From: Chrysomallon squamiferum
Taxonomy: Eukaryota; Mollusca; Gastropoda; Neomphalida; Peltospiridae
Length of the DNA: 64,000 bases
NCBI GenBank assembly: GCA_012295275.1
Contig: CM022669.1
Coordinates: 2,457,640 to 2,521,639 of the forward strand
Direction: 5' to 3'
Shown here: piece after piece, positions 27,546-35,289 of the stretch
Layout of the letters: each line of letters starts with the position of its first letter
Numbering within the stretch: the first letter of the stretch is position 1
Notes under the pieces: generated by a model
Told to the model about the DNA's origin: nothing
Database searches by the model: none
The model's input: only the letters and a program-made list of their open reading frames with translations
Translations under genes and position numbers: made by a program

Positions 27546-27703
27546 TGATATTGATGATGATGATATTTAGAGATCTTTTGACAGGTGCCCGATGGAAGAC
27601 GGGGGAATCCTCAGAAATATTTAAAAACAAGTCGACATTTACTACTGTGAGCTGTCTCAGCTTGACATTTACTTTGTGGTGCTACCTGCTGTTAATCTCA
27701 TGA
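10592..27703 (+). CDS. Lachesin/IgLON/DIP-like GPI-anchored cell-adhesion protein, three Ig domains (5' end missing)
   Basis: Coding exons join as 10592-10701, 15833-16037, 22124-22276, 23762-23890, 24333-24620, 26373-26600 and 27585-27703. All introns are GT-AG, phases agree throughout, and 410 residues can be read to a TGA stop. Counting from the first split codon, Ig1 has Cys28 and Cys88 with Trp40, Ig2 has Cys131 and Cys180, and Ig3 has Cys223 and Cys279. Family hallmarks seen are GVYHCQVNTNP, GDVYECVAFN, FPPEVR and GKYTCFASND. After Ig3 comes a Thr/Pro-rich stalk, then a hydrophobic C-terminus (VSCLSLTFTLWCYLLLIS) that ends at the stop, as in GPI-anchor signals. Four N-glycosylation sequons are visible. 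Lachesins, DIPs and IgLONs mediate homophilic or heterophilic adhesion at neurite and epithelial surfaces; this role is from the family, not shown here. The signal-peptide exon must end with one base of a split codon. Exact orthology within the family is open. Confidence 0.9.
10960..11510. repeat. Diverged minisatellite, period roughly 35-45 bp
   Basis: About a dozen degenerate copies of a motif near acgttatcttatacagatgc, often followed by an acagacaac-type stretch, recur from 10972 to 11490. They lie in the intron after Ig exon A. Copies are too diverged to set an exact unit by eye. Confidence 0.6.
13640..14160. promoter_or_regulatory. GC-richer island in an AT-rich intron; candidate enhancer
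   Basis: This block is clearly richer in GC and CpG than its surroundings. It holds a GC box (gggggcggggcc, about 13956-13967) and has no coding signal. Intronic regulatory function is inference only. Confidence 0.2.
14461..14550. repeat. 30-bp tandem repeat, three copies
   Basis: Units at 14461, 14491 and 14521 read cttagtcgtgatattctaca plus gtaaacctgt. The third differs by one base, and a partial copy follows. Confidence 0.95.
14671..14678. repeat. Left target-site duplication (gtctaata) of the hAT MITE
   Basis: Identical to 14996-15003 on the other side of the element. Confidence 0.92.
14679..14995. mobile_element. hAT-type MITE with perfect target-site duplication
   Basis: A 317-bp element starts CAGGGGTTTTCAAA and ends with the exact inverse TTTGAAAACCCCTG. 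It is flanked on both sides by the 8-bp direct repeat gtctaata (14671-14678 and 14996-15003). An 8-bp duplication and CAGGG-type ends are characteristic of hAT transposons. No transposase is encoded, so it is non-autonomous. The interior repeats GC-rich blocks around ttgcggacccc near both ends. It sits in the intron between Ig exons A and B. Confidence 0.93.
14996..15003. repeat. Right target-site duplication (gtctaata) of the hAT MITE
   Basis: Identical to 14671-14678. The perfect match suggests a fairly recent insertion. Confidence 0.92.
15833..16037 (+). CDS. Ig gene exon B: second half of Ig1
   Basis: The acceptor is ttcatattgcag and the donor CAAG|GTATGA; 68 codons plus one base. It begins VVWTDQ, with the core Ig tryptophan, and contains RIIDDERMSIE, DWNLHIRGV and DQGVYHCQV. 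This is the classic lachesin/DIP first-domain pattern, in which the Ig1 exons are split by a phase-0 intron. A long (GA)n tract starts about 55 bases after the donor. Confidence 0.92.
16092..16181. repeat. (GA)n microsatellite
   Basis: About 45 uninterrupted GA units, 55 bases after the donor of Ig exon B. Confidence 0.97.
16182..22088. other. Intron between Ig exons B and C
   Basis: No exon is supported. It contains (GT)n tracts at 19843-19881 and 19963-19991, an 18-bp direct duplication (caaacaagaatccacccg, about 19740-19775), (AAT)n at 21262-21327, and CRE palindromes at 20749-20756 and 22000-22007. Confidence 0.65.
17640..18085. promoter_or_regulatory. CpG-richer intronic block with TAAT-type sites; candidate enhancer
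   Basis: Reading frames are open on both strands, but there are no splice signals or protein resemblance. The block has many CpG dinucleotides (for example ttcgacgcgtgctgccgagc) and ccaattatt. It may be a conserved non-coding element in the Ig exon B-C intron. Confidence 0.2.
22124..22276 (+). CDS. Ig gene exon C: first half of Ig2
   Basis: The acceptor is ATTGTAG and the donor GAAA|GTAAGT. It encodes VPAAVIGQLSS, then VSLVCNVTG and VTWYRH, so the Ig2 B-strand cysteine and core tryptophan are present, with an NVT sequon. A (TTTA)n tract immediately upstream occupies the usual polypyrimidine position. Confidence 0.92.
22434..22620. repeat. 45-bp tandem repeat, about four copies
   Basis: The unit gttagtggaaatagcagtag plus 25 further bases starts near 22441, 22486, 22531 and 22576, inside an AGT-rich tract (22390-22740). 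It is intronic, between Ig exons C and D. Confidence 0.92.
22837..23560 (-). pseudogene. Decayed, internally deleted Tc1-like transposon
   Basis: The minus-strand reading shows pieces of a Tc1-family transposase in several frames. There is an N-terminal helix-turn-helix region (HATLSENQRLPAIRCCRRFG, VHRN; 23480-23390), then SQDNHIRMVHLRKQFQTASL and TARTIPWLRPINARTVQEHN (about 23340-23210), then RPATRLPLHHRQARWCQQH. The C-terminus RRHCQACITASGGHTPC with stop lies at 22980-22930. The catalytic middle with the DDE motifs is missing and frames are broken, so it is inactive. It lies in the intron between Ig exons C and D. The left edge near caggtggtgttataaatg (from 22837) looks like a terminal repeat; the right one is not found. 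Confidence 0.75.
23762..23890 (+). CDS. Ig gene exon D: second half of Ig2
   Basis: The acceptor is ttattttccag and the donor GAAT|GTTAGT. Joined in phase to exon C it gives RIGVSGEVLMIHNVSRYCGD, then VYECVAFNGVPPAVNR. The GDVYEC motif supplies the Ig2 F-strand cysteine. An additional cysteine (RYCGD) sits six residues before it. An NVS sequon is present. Confidence 0.92.
24333..24620 (+). CDS. Ig gene exon E: complete Ig3 domain
   Basis: The acceptor is attttacaacag and the donor ATATG|GTAAAT. The split codon restores Phe, giving the FPPEVR linker typical of this family. One phase 1-1 exon encodes the whole third Ig domain: Cys in LECVVSANP, Trp in RVWMRDG and Cys in GKYTCFASND. Phase 1-1 single-exon Ig domains are common in this superfamily. 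Confidence 0.93.
24889..26170. repeat. 22-bp satellite/minisatellite array
   Basis: About 1.28 kb is built of the unit cgttattattgtgtgtttgttt with small variants (tttgttttctattg interruptions), on the order of 58 copies. It lies in the intron between Ig exons E and F. Because 22 is not a multiple of three and the unit has no stop in any plus frame, all three plus frames stay open for more than 430 codons. This is an artefact of the repeat, not coding. Confidence 0.95.
26373..26600 (+). CDS. Ig gene exon F: Thr/Pro-rich juxtamembrane stalk
   Basis: The acceptor is ttaaacctgcag and the donor TTTCAG|GTATTC; phases 1 and 1. It encodes a 75-residue cysteine-free stretch rich in Thr, Pro, Lys and Arg (for example KTTATSTTERTE, FPIKTTPPFPRKK), probably an extended and possibly O-glycosylated stalk between Ig3 and the membrane anchor. 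Confidence 0.85.
26634..26803. repeat. (TG)n tracts after Ig exon F
   Basis: Two TG-rich runs (26634-26662 and 26755-26803) are separated by tatgtgtgggggggtg-type sequence, beginning 34 bases after the donor. Confidence 0.95.
26859..27200. mobile_element. Probable truncated hAT-like element
   Basis: The sequence from 26859 begins cagtggttcaaactttttga, followed by ggggcacac, which resembles the ends of hAT elements and shares aactttttga with the MITE at 14679. No matching inverted end or target duplication is visible, so the right boundary given is only approximate. The block also holds two copies of gtgagagatgttcact (about 27119 and 27160). Confidence 0.4.
27279..27349. repeat. (ATGGT)n pentanucleotide repeat
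   Basis: About 14 uninterrupted copies of tatgg, followed at 27374-27400 by (TA)n. It is intronic, between Ig exons F and G. Confidence 0.95.
27472..27565. repeat. (AAC)n(AAT)n(GAT)n compound microsatellite
   Basis: The tract ends about 20 bases before the acceptor of the last Ig exon. Confidence 0.95.
27585..27703 (+). CDS. Ig gene exon G: C-terminal GPI-anchor signal and stop
   Basis: The acceptor is gatcttttgacag. Read in phase from exon F it gives GARWKTGESSEIFKNKSTFT, then a roughly 18-residue hydrophobic tail ending LLLIS and TGA at 27701-27703. No charged cytoplasmic tail follows, which favours GPI attachment over a transmembrane anchor. The omega site would lie in the small-residue stretch before the tail. 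An AATAAA lies at 28065-28070, about 360 bases after the stop, and may be the polyadenylation signal. Confidence 0.85.
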
Positions 27704-27709
27704 TAGTCT

Positions 27710-29363
27710 GCTGAGAAGACTAATCTGCGTGTAACGGGCTCACAACGTATCACTTCAGAGGCTCAGGAGCGTACTAATGAAGCCTGGTTTTCTTATACGC
27801 GGGAGTTTTAGATCTTTTATAGTTATATGCATGTAAAATCATAACAGGCTTTTTAAATTCTGTGTCCAGTGTTTGGCAAATATTCAGTCGTGAATATTTT
27901 TAACTTGTCCCTAAGAACATTTTTATTTATTCTGAATATTAAGCTTTAAAGGAACATCAGTTTAAAAGATGATATTTGTAGAGTAAAAATAGTAATGGTG
28001 ATGATGATGATAACGATGATGAATTGTGTTGTTGCTGATGATGATAATGATAGTGATAAATAGAAATAAATCTTAAAGACTGAGTTCTCACGATACATTA
28101 ATTTATCGATCAATACAGTAATTAATAGTAATCGAATAATATGAACAGTTATCAACAGAAGATGAAGGGGCATAAGCTGTTGTTTAGTTCATTTTCATGT
28201 TCTGATTGAATGAAAGCTGAAGATTTGTCGAGAGAAACAGGCCACGTTTAACTGTAATTTAACATCACGATTCAAGTGCTTTCGACATCTCAATGATTTG
28301 TAACATATACAATTTAATTTGCTAAAATATATATATATATATATTAATAATATTAATTAAATTGTAACAAAATTACGTTATTCATCTTAAAGCTGAGTTT
28401 TCACGGATGTGAATATTCATCGTACGTCGGCTGACAATGAAACCGAAGTCTCTTTTAGTTCAGTGAACTCTCGTTCAAAAATCACGTGCTACGTTTATCA
28501 GTGTATCTAAAACATTCAACTAATAAAATATGTTGATGTTACTGTTATGTTTCGAAAATAAATCTGCATTACAAAATCACTGACCCCATATGTAATTATG
28601 ATTGATTTATTCATTTAAAGCTTTTAAACAGAAAAAACAACAACTCAAAAGCAATCTTTATCTTATTATGAATATAATTACTGAAATATATCGTGAATAT
28701 TCAAAAATATTAAGTGAAACATATGTAATGAAACTAGCTCAGTTTGTCCTGTCATCGACTGATCCGTTTCTGTTAATGAGTATAATTACGTAAAATAGTA
28801 TTGCCAAAGACTGTATGACGTGAATATTGTAATTGTTGTTTTAATAGTATCTGCATCAAAGATTATACCGTTTTCTAGATATTTGACTTTAAGTGAATAT
28901 TCTTTTCATTCATATTCACTATCTATTTTTTCTTATTCTATTTTCTTTCTTTCTTTATCTTTTTTTATTTTTTTTTTTTTTTTCATGGTATTCATTATTT
29001 CCATAAAATTTATAGAAATGGAGGTATGGTTTTTATTATTAAGTTTGTTTATTTCAGTGAAAAAGGTGTTGTTTTCGAAATCTTTCGAAGTAAAACAAAA
29101 AAAAAAGACACAGAATTGAATGTAATAGCTGAAGAACAATAATACAGAATATAAAGAATATTAATTCATCCATGCAAAGTTGTATAATGCATTCCAAAAC
29201 TGAAATTACACTTGAAGAAGCCAAAGAGAATAAAATTCTGTTCGTCCCATAGGTTGTTAATTTTTAATTTTCATTTTTCATATGTATATAGATATACCTC
29301 ACGGCTTGGCTGTGTTATTCAGTTGCTGTTGTTTTTTTGTTACCGTTGTTGTTGTTGTTGTTA

Positions 29364-29410
<47 letters not shown>

Positions 29411-30920
29411 TATGTAAAATGATAATGAACTGTGTCCTGTGTCTCACAGTATATCTTTAACTGTTAGTTATCTATGTATCTGATTGTATATAATAATTAG
29501 TTAATTAGTCTTCTGAATGTATTTTATTTAAATCTCAGTAATTCTCCTGAGCTAATATGTTTACTTGTTTAATATTATTATAATCATCACGTGTTTCCTG
29601 TGTAGCTGGCAGACATCAAAATGTGAGTTTTCATTAAACTATTTGTTTGTTCTTCTGATGTCTTATATCAGTGCCCTTTTAAAATTAGAATATTGTTAGC
29701 AACGAATATTGATTTTGATAATAAAAATTATTGGCGATTTTACTGAAGCTGTTTACTGTAAAATACTGAACAATATTTGTATTGTTATCAGTGTAACTGG
29801 GACGTTCCTGATAATCTTTCTCTTATTAAATTGTTAGTTTATTAACGAAAATGTACTGCAATATTACTGTTTATTGCTTTATATTTATTAGTGTTTCATG
29901 TAAATATTCTTTAATTTTCTTTCATTTATACACCCACCATTTTAAATAAATCTATCATCAGCCTCCGTTTTCAGACTTGTAAAAATACTTGTTTTCCGAA
30001 ACTACTTATTACGCCGTTTATGATTTAGTCTTAATATGACGACTAAGTGGAAATTACAATGATGTATGAATAGACACGAATACATAAATGTGATTTATAT
30101 ATACAGACTAATTATTATGTTTCTGTCGACAGTGGAAACCTGTAACAGATTTGTAATAAAATATTATGCTGATTTGTTTCTTTTCATTTCTTGTTATTAA
30201 GAAGTTTGTTTTCTACTCATAATATTAAATGTAAGTTTGTGCTGTTTAAAGACATCCAAGAAAATCAGTATCTTTATGTTTTTAGAAGAAGAGAATCTTT
30301 GAATTACATTTTTTAAATTGTATTTATTTTTTAATTTTTAATTTTTTAATTTTATATTATTAATTTTATTTATTCATTCATTTATTATTATTATTATTAT
30401 TACTTTAAAAAACAAAACAACAAAAGAAACATTCATAGTAATGATAGTAATAGTGGAAGTTTATGATGTTTTAAAGGTAGTAATAGTAGATGTTGCAGTG
30501 CTCTCGAAACAGAAGTAGCAGTCGTAGTAATAGTAGTAATAGCAGCGGCAGTTGTAGTAGAAGTAGAAGTAGTAGAATACAAGCAATGTAGTATTAGCAG
30601 GAACAGTGGTATTAAAAGTTTTTGTTGTTGTAGAGTAGCGGTTGTAATTGTAGTAGTAACAATAGCAGTAATTGCTTCAGTAGTAGTGGTAGTAATAGCA
30701 ACAGCAACAATATTAGCAGTAGTGGTAAAATCCAGTTCTGAGGGTGTGAATCAAACTCTTTGGCTATTCAGATATCTGAAAACTAACTTCTAAGATTAAA
30801 ACTCACAACACAGAACACGAAGCTCATAACCCTAAAATACAGAACGATTTAACCACTTTATTGATATAGTGGTGTGAGCCTCACAATCATTTGTTACAAG
30901 AGTGTGTAGCTTGCTAAGAA
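27710..30920. other. Region between the Ig gene and the cystine-knot gene (convergent 3' ends)
   Basis: No gene is supported. The first few hundred bases are probably the Ig gene 3' UTR (AATAAA at 28065-28070). (TTA)n lies at 29357-29411 and an AGT-rich tract at 30480-30725. The two genes face each other tail to tail. Confidence 0.6.
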
Positions 30921-30943
30921 CAGTAGTTTATTTTATTGTGGTT

Positions 30944-31145
30944 TCAGAGTGGAAGACCTGACCTGTAACAGTAATACATCTTACAGCTGCAGCCAGTGGG
31001 CAGATACAGCTTGATGGGTCTGATGCGTTTGTTGTACGTGTATTTCTCGCAGTATGCCCACACTGAGACCCACTCGTAGTCTTCAACACACATGGAATCA
31101 CCAGACCTGTATCCACCGCAGTACTTACACGGCTTAGCAGGGTAC
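30944..31145 (-). CDS. Cystine-knot domain exon 2 and stop
   Basis: The acceptor is ctatgtttcag. It encodes YPAKPCKYCGGYRSGDSMC, then EYW-type aromatic strands, YCEKYTYNKRIRP and LPTGCSCKMYYC, and stops with TGA at 30946-30944. Seven cysteines give ten in total for the domain. Two overlapping AATAAA hexamers (minus strand, 30937-30927) follow the stop within 20 bases and another lies at 30862-30857, so the 3' UTR may be very short. Confidence 0.88.
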
Positions 31146-34100
31146 CTGAAACATAGGACATTGAGAGAAGAGTATAAGTACAAGGCCTGACAGTCATTTT
31201 TCTGAATAGACGATTTGAGAAAAATATTATAAGTGCACAGCTTGGCAGGATAACGAAAAATAAATAAATATGGGTTTTCTAAGAAATAGTAAATGCATGG
31301 TTAGGCATGGTATCTGAAATAATGAGATAGTGGTAAGAAATATAAAGTATATATATATATGACGATGTTATCTGAAATACGTTAGACTTGGAGCATACAG
31401 ATTCAAATCTAGAGCTAAATATACTTGAACAAAGAATGGATTTAAACGAGGAATCCTCACAAAAGTCACAAATTATTACTTAACACCAAACAACAACAAC
31501 CTAAGATCTTAATTTTTTTATATCTGCTTATTTTAATTTTTTATTTATTTTTTTTGTTTTTTCAATAGCCCCCAAGGGAAAGGTTTGATCCATATGAGAC
31601 CTGAAAATCAACGCAGAAAGAATACTTTTGGAATATCATAAATATTATCAGTAAATATTTTTGATAAAAAATTGTAATTCCTAATAGTAATTAATAAAAA
31701 GTTATTTTCTAGTGATTGCTTTTATTATTTAAATATATTAATCTTGATAACTGTTTAAAACGTTTCACGTTAATATAACAGGCATCATATAAAGGACAAT
31801 AGTTAAACACTTACCTGCATCTATTGTACTGTATTTTCTGGTAATTTGGATTCACGACCCAACATTTTCCATTATTCATCTCAAAATGGTACAAACTGTA
31901 TTTTATTTTTGGACATGCGTAATCGTCTGGTATCACTGGCAGGAAGCTTCTAAAAAAAAAAAAAAAAAAAAAAAAAAGAAAAAAGTTATTTATATATTTA
32001 TTCATTCATTCATCCATTAATAAAATCATATTAGTGTAATTGTTGCGGTGGTTGTAGTTGTAGTTCTTCAATGAATATTAACTGACGCTATGTAACTCAC
32101 GCAAAATGAGTGTCATATTATTATTCTATTTTTCTGACTTAATTATTACATTTGTTTTGTCAGTAATTGTAACACTATGATTCTACTAGAATTACTGTTG
32201 TGTATACTCTAGATGATCTTAAGAGTATGGACTGTTTTACTTACGCTTGTTTGTGGTTGCTGGGATACACTTTCTTTGGGTAGAGGTAGCTGTAATCTGT
32301 GTTAGACTGGACACCAGTGCCGAAACCGCCAAGCAGACCGCCACCATTAAACGAATAAGGTCGGAATCCAAATCCAAAACCGGAAGCTGTGTGACCGGTG
32401 ACCTTGTACCCCAAGATAGGTTTCAAGAACGGCCGTCTGTTTAACTCATCCTGGATACGTTTTCTAAAATATATAGAGAATGACTGAATGTCAGAAACAA
32501 TAATTCAACAATTCAACTACTACAGCTGCTATTACTATTGCCACTGCTACTGCTGCTGCTTCTGATGATGTTGCTACTAATACGAATACTAATACTATTT
32601 CTACTACAACTACTACTGCTAATAATAATGATAAACATATTACTGAATTTAAAAAAGTAACTTACAGTGGATAACCGACCTGCTCATTGCCAAGATGGTA
32701 ACCTTCAGACATATACTGATATCTGGTGCATTGTGGTCGATATGGTTTAGACGTTGCAACATAGGCAGGATTCCTGGGTACAACATATCCAGGTAGTACG
32801 TATGTATTTCTTGGTTGGTACGGACTTGGGGATACGTACTGATTCGTACCAGCGGGATATGGTTGAACGTTTTGGTTCTGGTAACCAGTGTTGCGGTATC
32901 CACCGTGTTGTGGTTGTCTGTTGTCTGGGTTATATTTTTTATAAGTCTGCGGCCTGCTGGGATGTTGGTTGTCTCTGCCTGCATGGTCATAAATATTTCT
33001 GTGTGGATACTGATTCGCTGGATGAGGCTCCGAATACGTGTTCCTAGGCACGTTATGAGATCCACTGAGAGGATTTCTGTAACTGTTTTTAGCAGGATAC
33101 GGGTTTCCAGTGTCTGGGTTATCGTACGTCTTTTTCGATGGATATGATTTATCTGGATTAACGTAGGTTTCTTTGCTTGGATACGTATTATGTGGATTAA
33201 CGTAGGTTTCTTTGCTTGGATACGTATTATGTGGATTAACGTAGGTTTCTTTGCTTGGATACGTATTATGTGGATTAACGTACGTTTCTTTGCTTTGGTG
33301 CGTATTACGTGGGTTAAAGTAGGTGTCCTTCTCTAAATATGTGTTATGTGGGTTAAGGTATTTTTCCTTCGATGGATACTGATTCGGATTATGTGGGTTA
33401 ATTACTGGTTCTTTTACTGAATATTGCTTCCCACCCTGAGGAATGACATCTAATTCCTTGGATGAATATTGATTTACGTTATGTGGATCATCCTTGTACG
33501 TGTCGGGTTCGACGTAGGCGTTTTTAGTTGGATACTGGGCAGTTTTAGGTGGGTTGTCGTAGATTCCGCGCTGTGGATACTGATCATGTGGTTCTTTATA
33601 GCTTTCCTTTGGTGGGTACTGATTTGCATTATGTTGTTCAGTAGACGTCTCTTTTGGTGGATACTGATTTCCATTGTGGGGTTCTACATACATCTTCTTT
33701 GTTGGATACTGATTGGCAGTATGTGAATAACCATCAATCTCATTTGGTGGATAATGATTAGCATCATCTAGATTACTGTCTGTCTTCTTTGGAGGATAAT
33801 GATTTGTATTAAGTGCGTTGTTATAAGTCGCTTTTGGTGGATACTGATTGCCTACACGTGGGTCATTGTAGATTTGTTTCGGTGGTTTATTGTAGGCTTT
33901 CTCCTTCTGATACTGGTTTCCATTCTGTGGATCAACACTTGACTCCATGTTTGGATGATACTGATGATCAATATGAGCGTCTCCATGTGTCTCCTTTCCA
34001 GGATAGTGATTTGTATTGTGAGTATCACTATAGGTGTCCTTACGAGGGAACTGATTTCCGTTGTTCTGATCATTATATGTTTGCTGCGGTAAATTCTGAC

Positions 34101-34341
34101 GTGCATCATTAGGTGGGTCCACGTGCGGTGTAACATCGTAAGTGGGTGCTGGTGGGGGAGGGATATTTCTGTTTTCGGTGACATACGGGTCGTTTACATG
34201 ACTCGGGTGTTTTAAATCGTCACTCGGATAGTGGCCTGTTGGTGGATATTTTCCTAGGCTGGGATTTTTTGTAAGTAAATTGTCACCGAAAACACCTGTC
34301 TGCGCGGCCGCCTCAACAATGAAGAAAACTGTTAGAAAGTA
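30944..34341 (-). CDS. Secreted tandem-repeat protein with C-terminal Spaetzle/neurotrophin-like cystine-knot domain
   Basis: Exons on the minus strand are 34341-32666, 32463-32245, 31949-31815 and 31145-30944. All internal junctions are phase 2 with GT-AG sites, giving 743 residues plus a short upstream exon. The first visible residues YFLTVFFIVEAAA|QTG are the hydrophobic part of a signal peptide. About 400 residues of Tyr/Pro/Asn/Gln/Lys-rich repeats follow, then a Gly/Phe-rich segment, then ten cysteines in the last two exons. Cysteine order includes C-x6-C with Pro before the second Cys, and ends LPTGCSCKMYYC. Spaetzle, as I recall it, likewise has a C-x6-C step and an IPSCCKC ending. 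Spaetzle-type proteins are proteolytically activated Toll ligands; basic pairs at LKRIQ and NRRPF could be processing sites. A structural matrix protein closed by a cystine knot is the alternative. Confidence 0.8.
31815..31949 (-). CDS. Cystine-knot domain exon 1
   Basis: The acceptor has an unusually long pyrimidine tract: a run of about 23 T followed by AG on the minus strand (plus-strand A run at 31952-31974). The donor is TGCAG|GTAAGT. It encodes DDYACPKIKY, NNGKCWVVNPNYQKIQ and YNRC, the first three cysteines of the C-terminal domain. The W-x2-N-x2-Y-x2-I stretch aligns well with the first strands of Spaetzle C-terminal domains. Confidence 0.85.
32245..32463 (-). CDS. Repeat-protein exon: basic site and Gly/Phe-rich linker
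   Basis: The acceptor on the minus strand is atatattttag and the donor AAGC|GTAAGT. It encodes KRIQDELNRRPFLKP, then ASGFGFGFRPYSF and GGGLLGGFGTG, ending PSNHKQ plus a split Ala codon. There are no cysteines. Basic pairs KR and RR just before the cystine-knot part would suit prodomain cleavage. Confidence 0.85.
32666..34341 (-). CDS. Repeat-protein exon: signal-peptide remainder and Tyr/Pro/Asn-rich tandem repeats
   Basis: The acceptor atatttcag precedes 34341 and the donor is CCACT|GTAAGT at 32666/32665; 558 codons plus two bases. An in-frame TAA just upstream of the acceptor means translation must enter from an earlier phase-0 exon. After AAAQTG the chain runs through diverged repeats of about 13 to 17 residues around (N)QYPPKExYxxPHNxN. 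Four near-identical 13-residue copies NPHNTYPSKETYV lie near the middle. Only one cysteine (RPQCTRY) is present, near the 3' end, so this region is not itself disulfide-rich. Confidence 0.88.
33157..33312 (-). repeat. Four in-frame 39-bp coding repeats
   Basis: A 39-bp unit starts at 33157, 33196, 33235 and 33274. The first three copies are essentially identical and the fourth has diverged slightly. Each encodes the 13-residue unit NPHNTYPSKETYV on the minus strand. The near identity, beside much older diverged repeats in the same exon, points to recent slippage or unequal exchange. Confidence 0.92.
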
Positions 34342-35193
34342 CTGAAATATAGGTTAGTATATTTGTAAATACATAAATAAACAAATAAACATACAAACTA
34401 AGAAACATAGAAATTAAATCACTACTATCTGTTATAATATTTAACGATTACTGTTTTGTGATTTTTCTTTCTTTGTGTTTGTTTTTCCCTTATATAACAT
34501 TTACCTAACGGAAATAGAAGATACTGACATAAGTTAACTTCAATGTAAAATATTTTGGCTTCATTAAAGGTATGTGGATATACACAAATAAACAAAAATG
34601 TCTTCAATAAGCTAATTTCATACAGTAGGAAAAACTCGTACACAATCGTTATCAGGTATCTCTTACACCTATACTAAGATTTTCCTTTCAAATTTTCCTT
34701 TCAAACTATATACACAAATTATCATCTTAATAATAATAGAAACAGAAACCATAAAAATAATAACAATACAAAGTTAGTAAAACAATAACAACATCAAGAA
34801 CAACAATAACAACTACAGTTACAGCAGTAATATAAATAATTGTGATTATATTGATGATGATAACGATAATAAAAAATACTATAATAATAATAATAATATT
34901 ATTATCCCGATAAGCATTCAAAATACAGTTAACAATTAAAGCTGACACAACAAATAATTAAGTAAGAATTTATATTTAAAAATGAACTAAAATGAAAACA
35001 ACGAACCCACATGGCTGTCTTTTTGGTGATGTCTTGTCGTTTCCAAATCCTACTGTAACTGAGCCTGAATTATTCACAAACGCCTTTCAAGTTTTAGGAG
35101 ATATTCAAAAGTGATTAAATATTTTATGCGGTCTTTGACTTGCAAATTCAGTTTATCTCGGTGGGGGTCTGCTGAAGCCAAACTGACACATAC

Positions 35194-35208
35194 TGCAGGG
35201 AAAGTCAT
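35194..35208 (-). CDS. Candidate first coding exon of the cystine-knot protein (signal-peptide start)
   Basis: On the minus strand, ATG at 35208 encodes MTFPA and meets the donor GCA|GTATGT in phase 0, as exon 34341 requires. The product would begin MTFPAYFLTVFFIVEAAA, a plausible signal peptide with cleavage before QTG. The start context taaaATG has A at -3. A TATAAA box lies about 76-81 bases upstream (35289-35284). A weaker alternative, MW with donor GTTCGT, exists at 35012-35007. Confidence 0.4.
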
Positions 35209-35283
35209 TTTACTGTCCTAAAAGTGAATTCGTTCCGGTATTAAATCCGCAATAACCAAAAATAAACGATTGGGGAATCTACG

Positions 35284-35289
35284 TTTATA
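35284..35289 (-). promoter_or_regulatory. Possible TATA box for the cystine-knot gene
   Basis: TATAAA on the minus strand lies about 75 bases upstream of the candidate ATG at 35208. With a start site 25-30 bases downstream it would leave a 5' leader of about 50 bases. TATA-like strings are common in AT-rich DNA, so this depends on the exon model being right. Confidence 0.25.

Noticed and set aside
28820-29139. Hydrophobic frames on both strands near 29 kb
   Set aside because: Derived from T-rich low-complexity DNA.
33157-33312. CRISPR-like array
   Set aside because: The repeats are contiguous 39-bp coding units with no unique spacers, in a eukaryotic exon.
32754-34184. Plus- and minus-strand frames overlapping the repeat exon
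   Set aside because: Shadows of the true minus-strand coding frame, which has a signal peptide, splice sites and continuity into the cysteine exons.
34499-34528. Alternative first exon MSVSSISV with donor GTTAG|GTAAAT for the cystine-knot gene
   Set aside because: It ends in phase 2 and would put the next exon out of frame at once.
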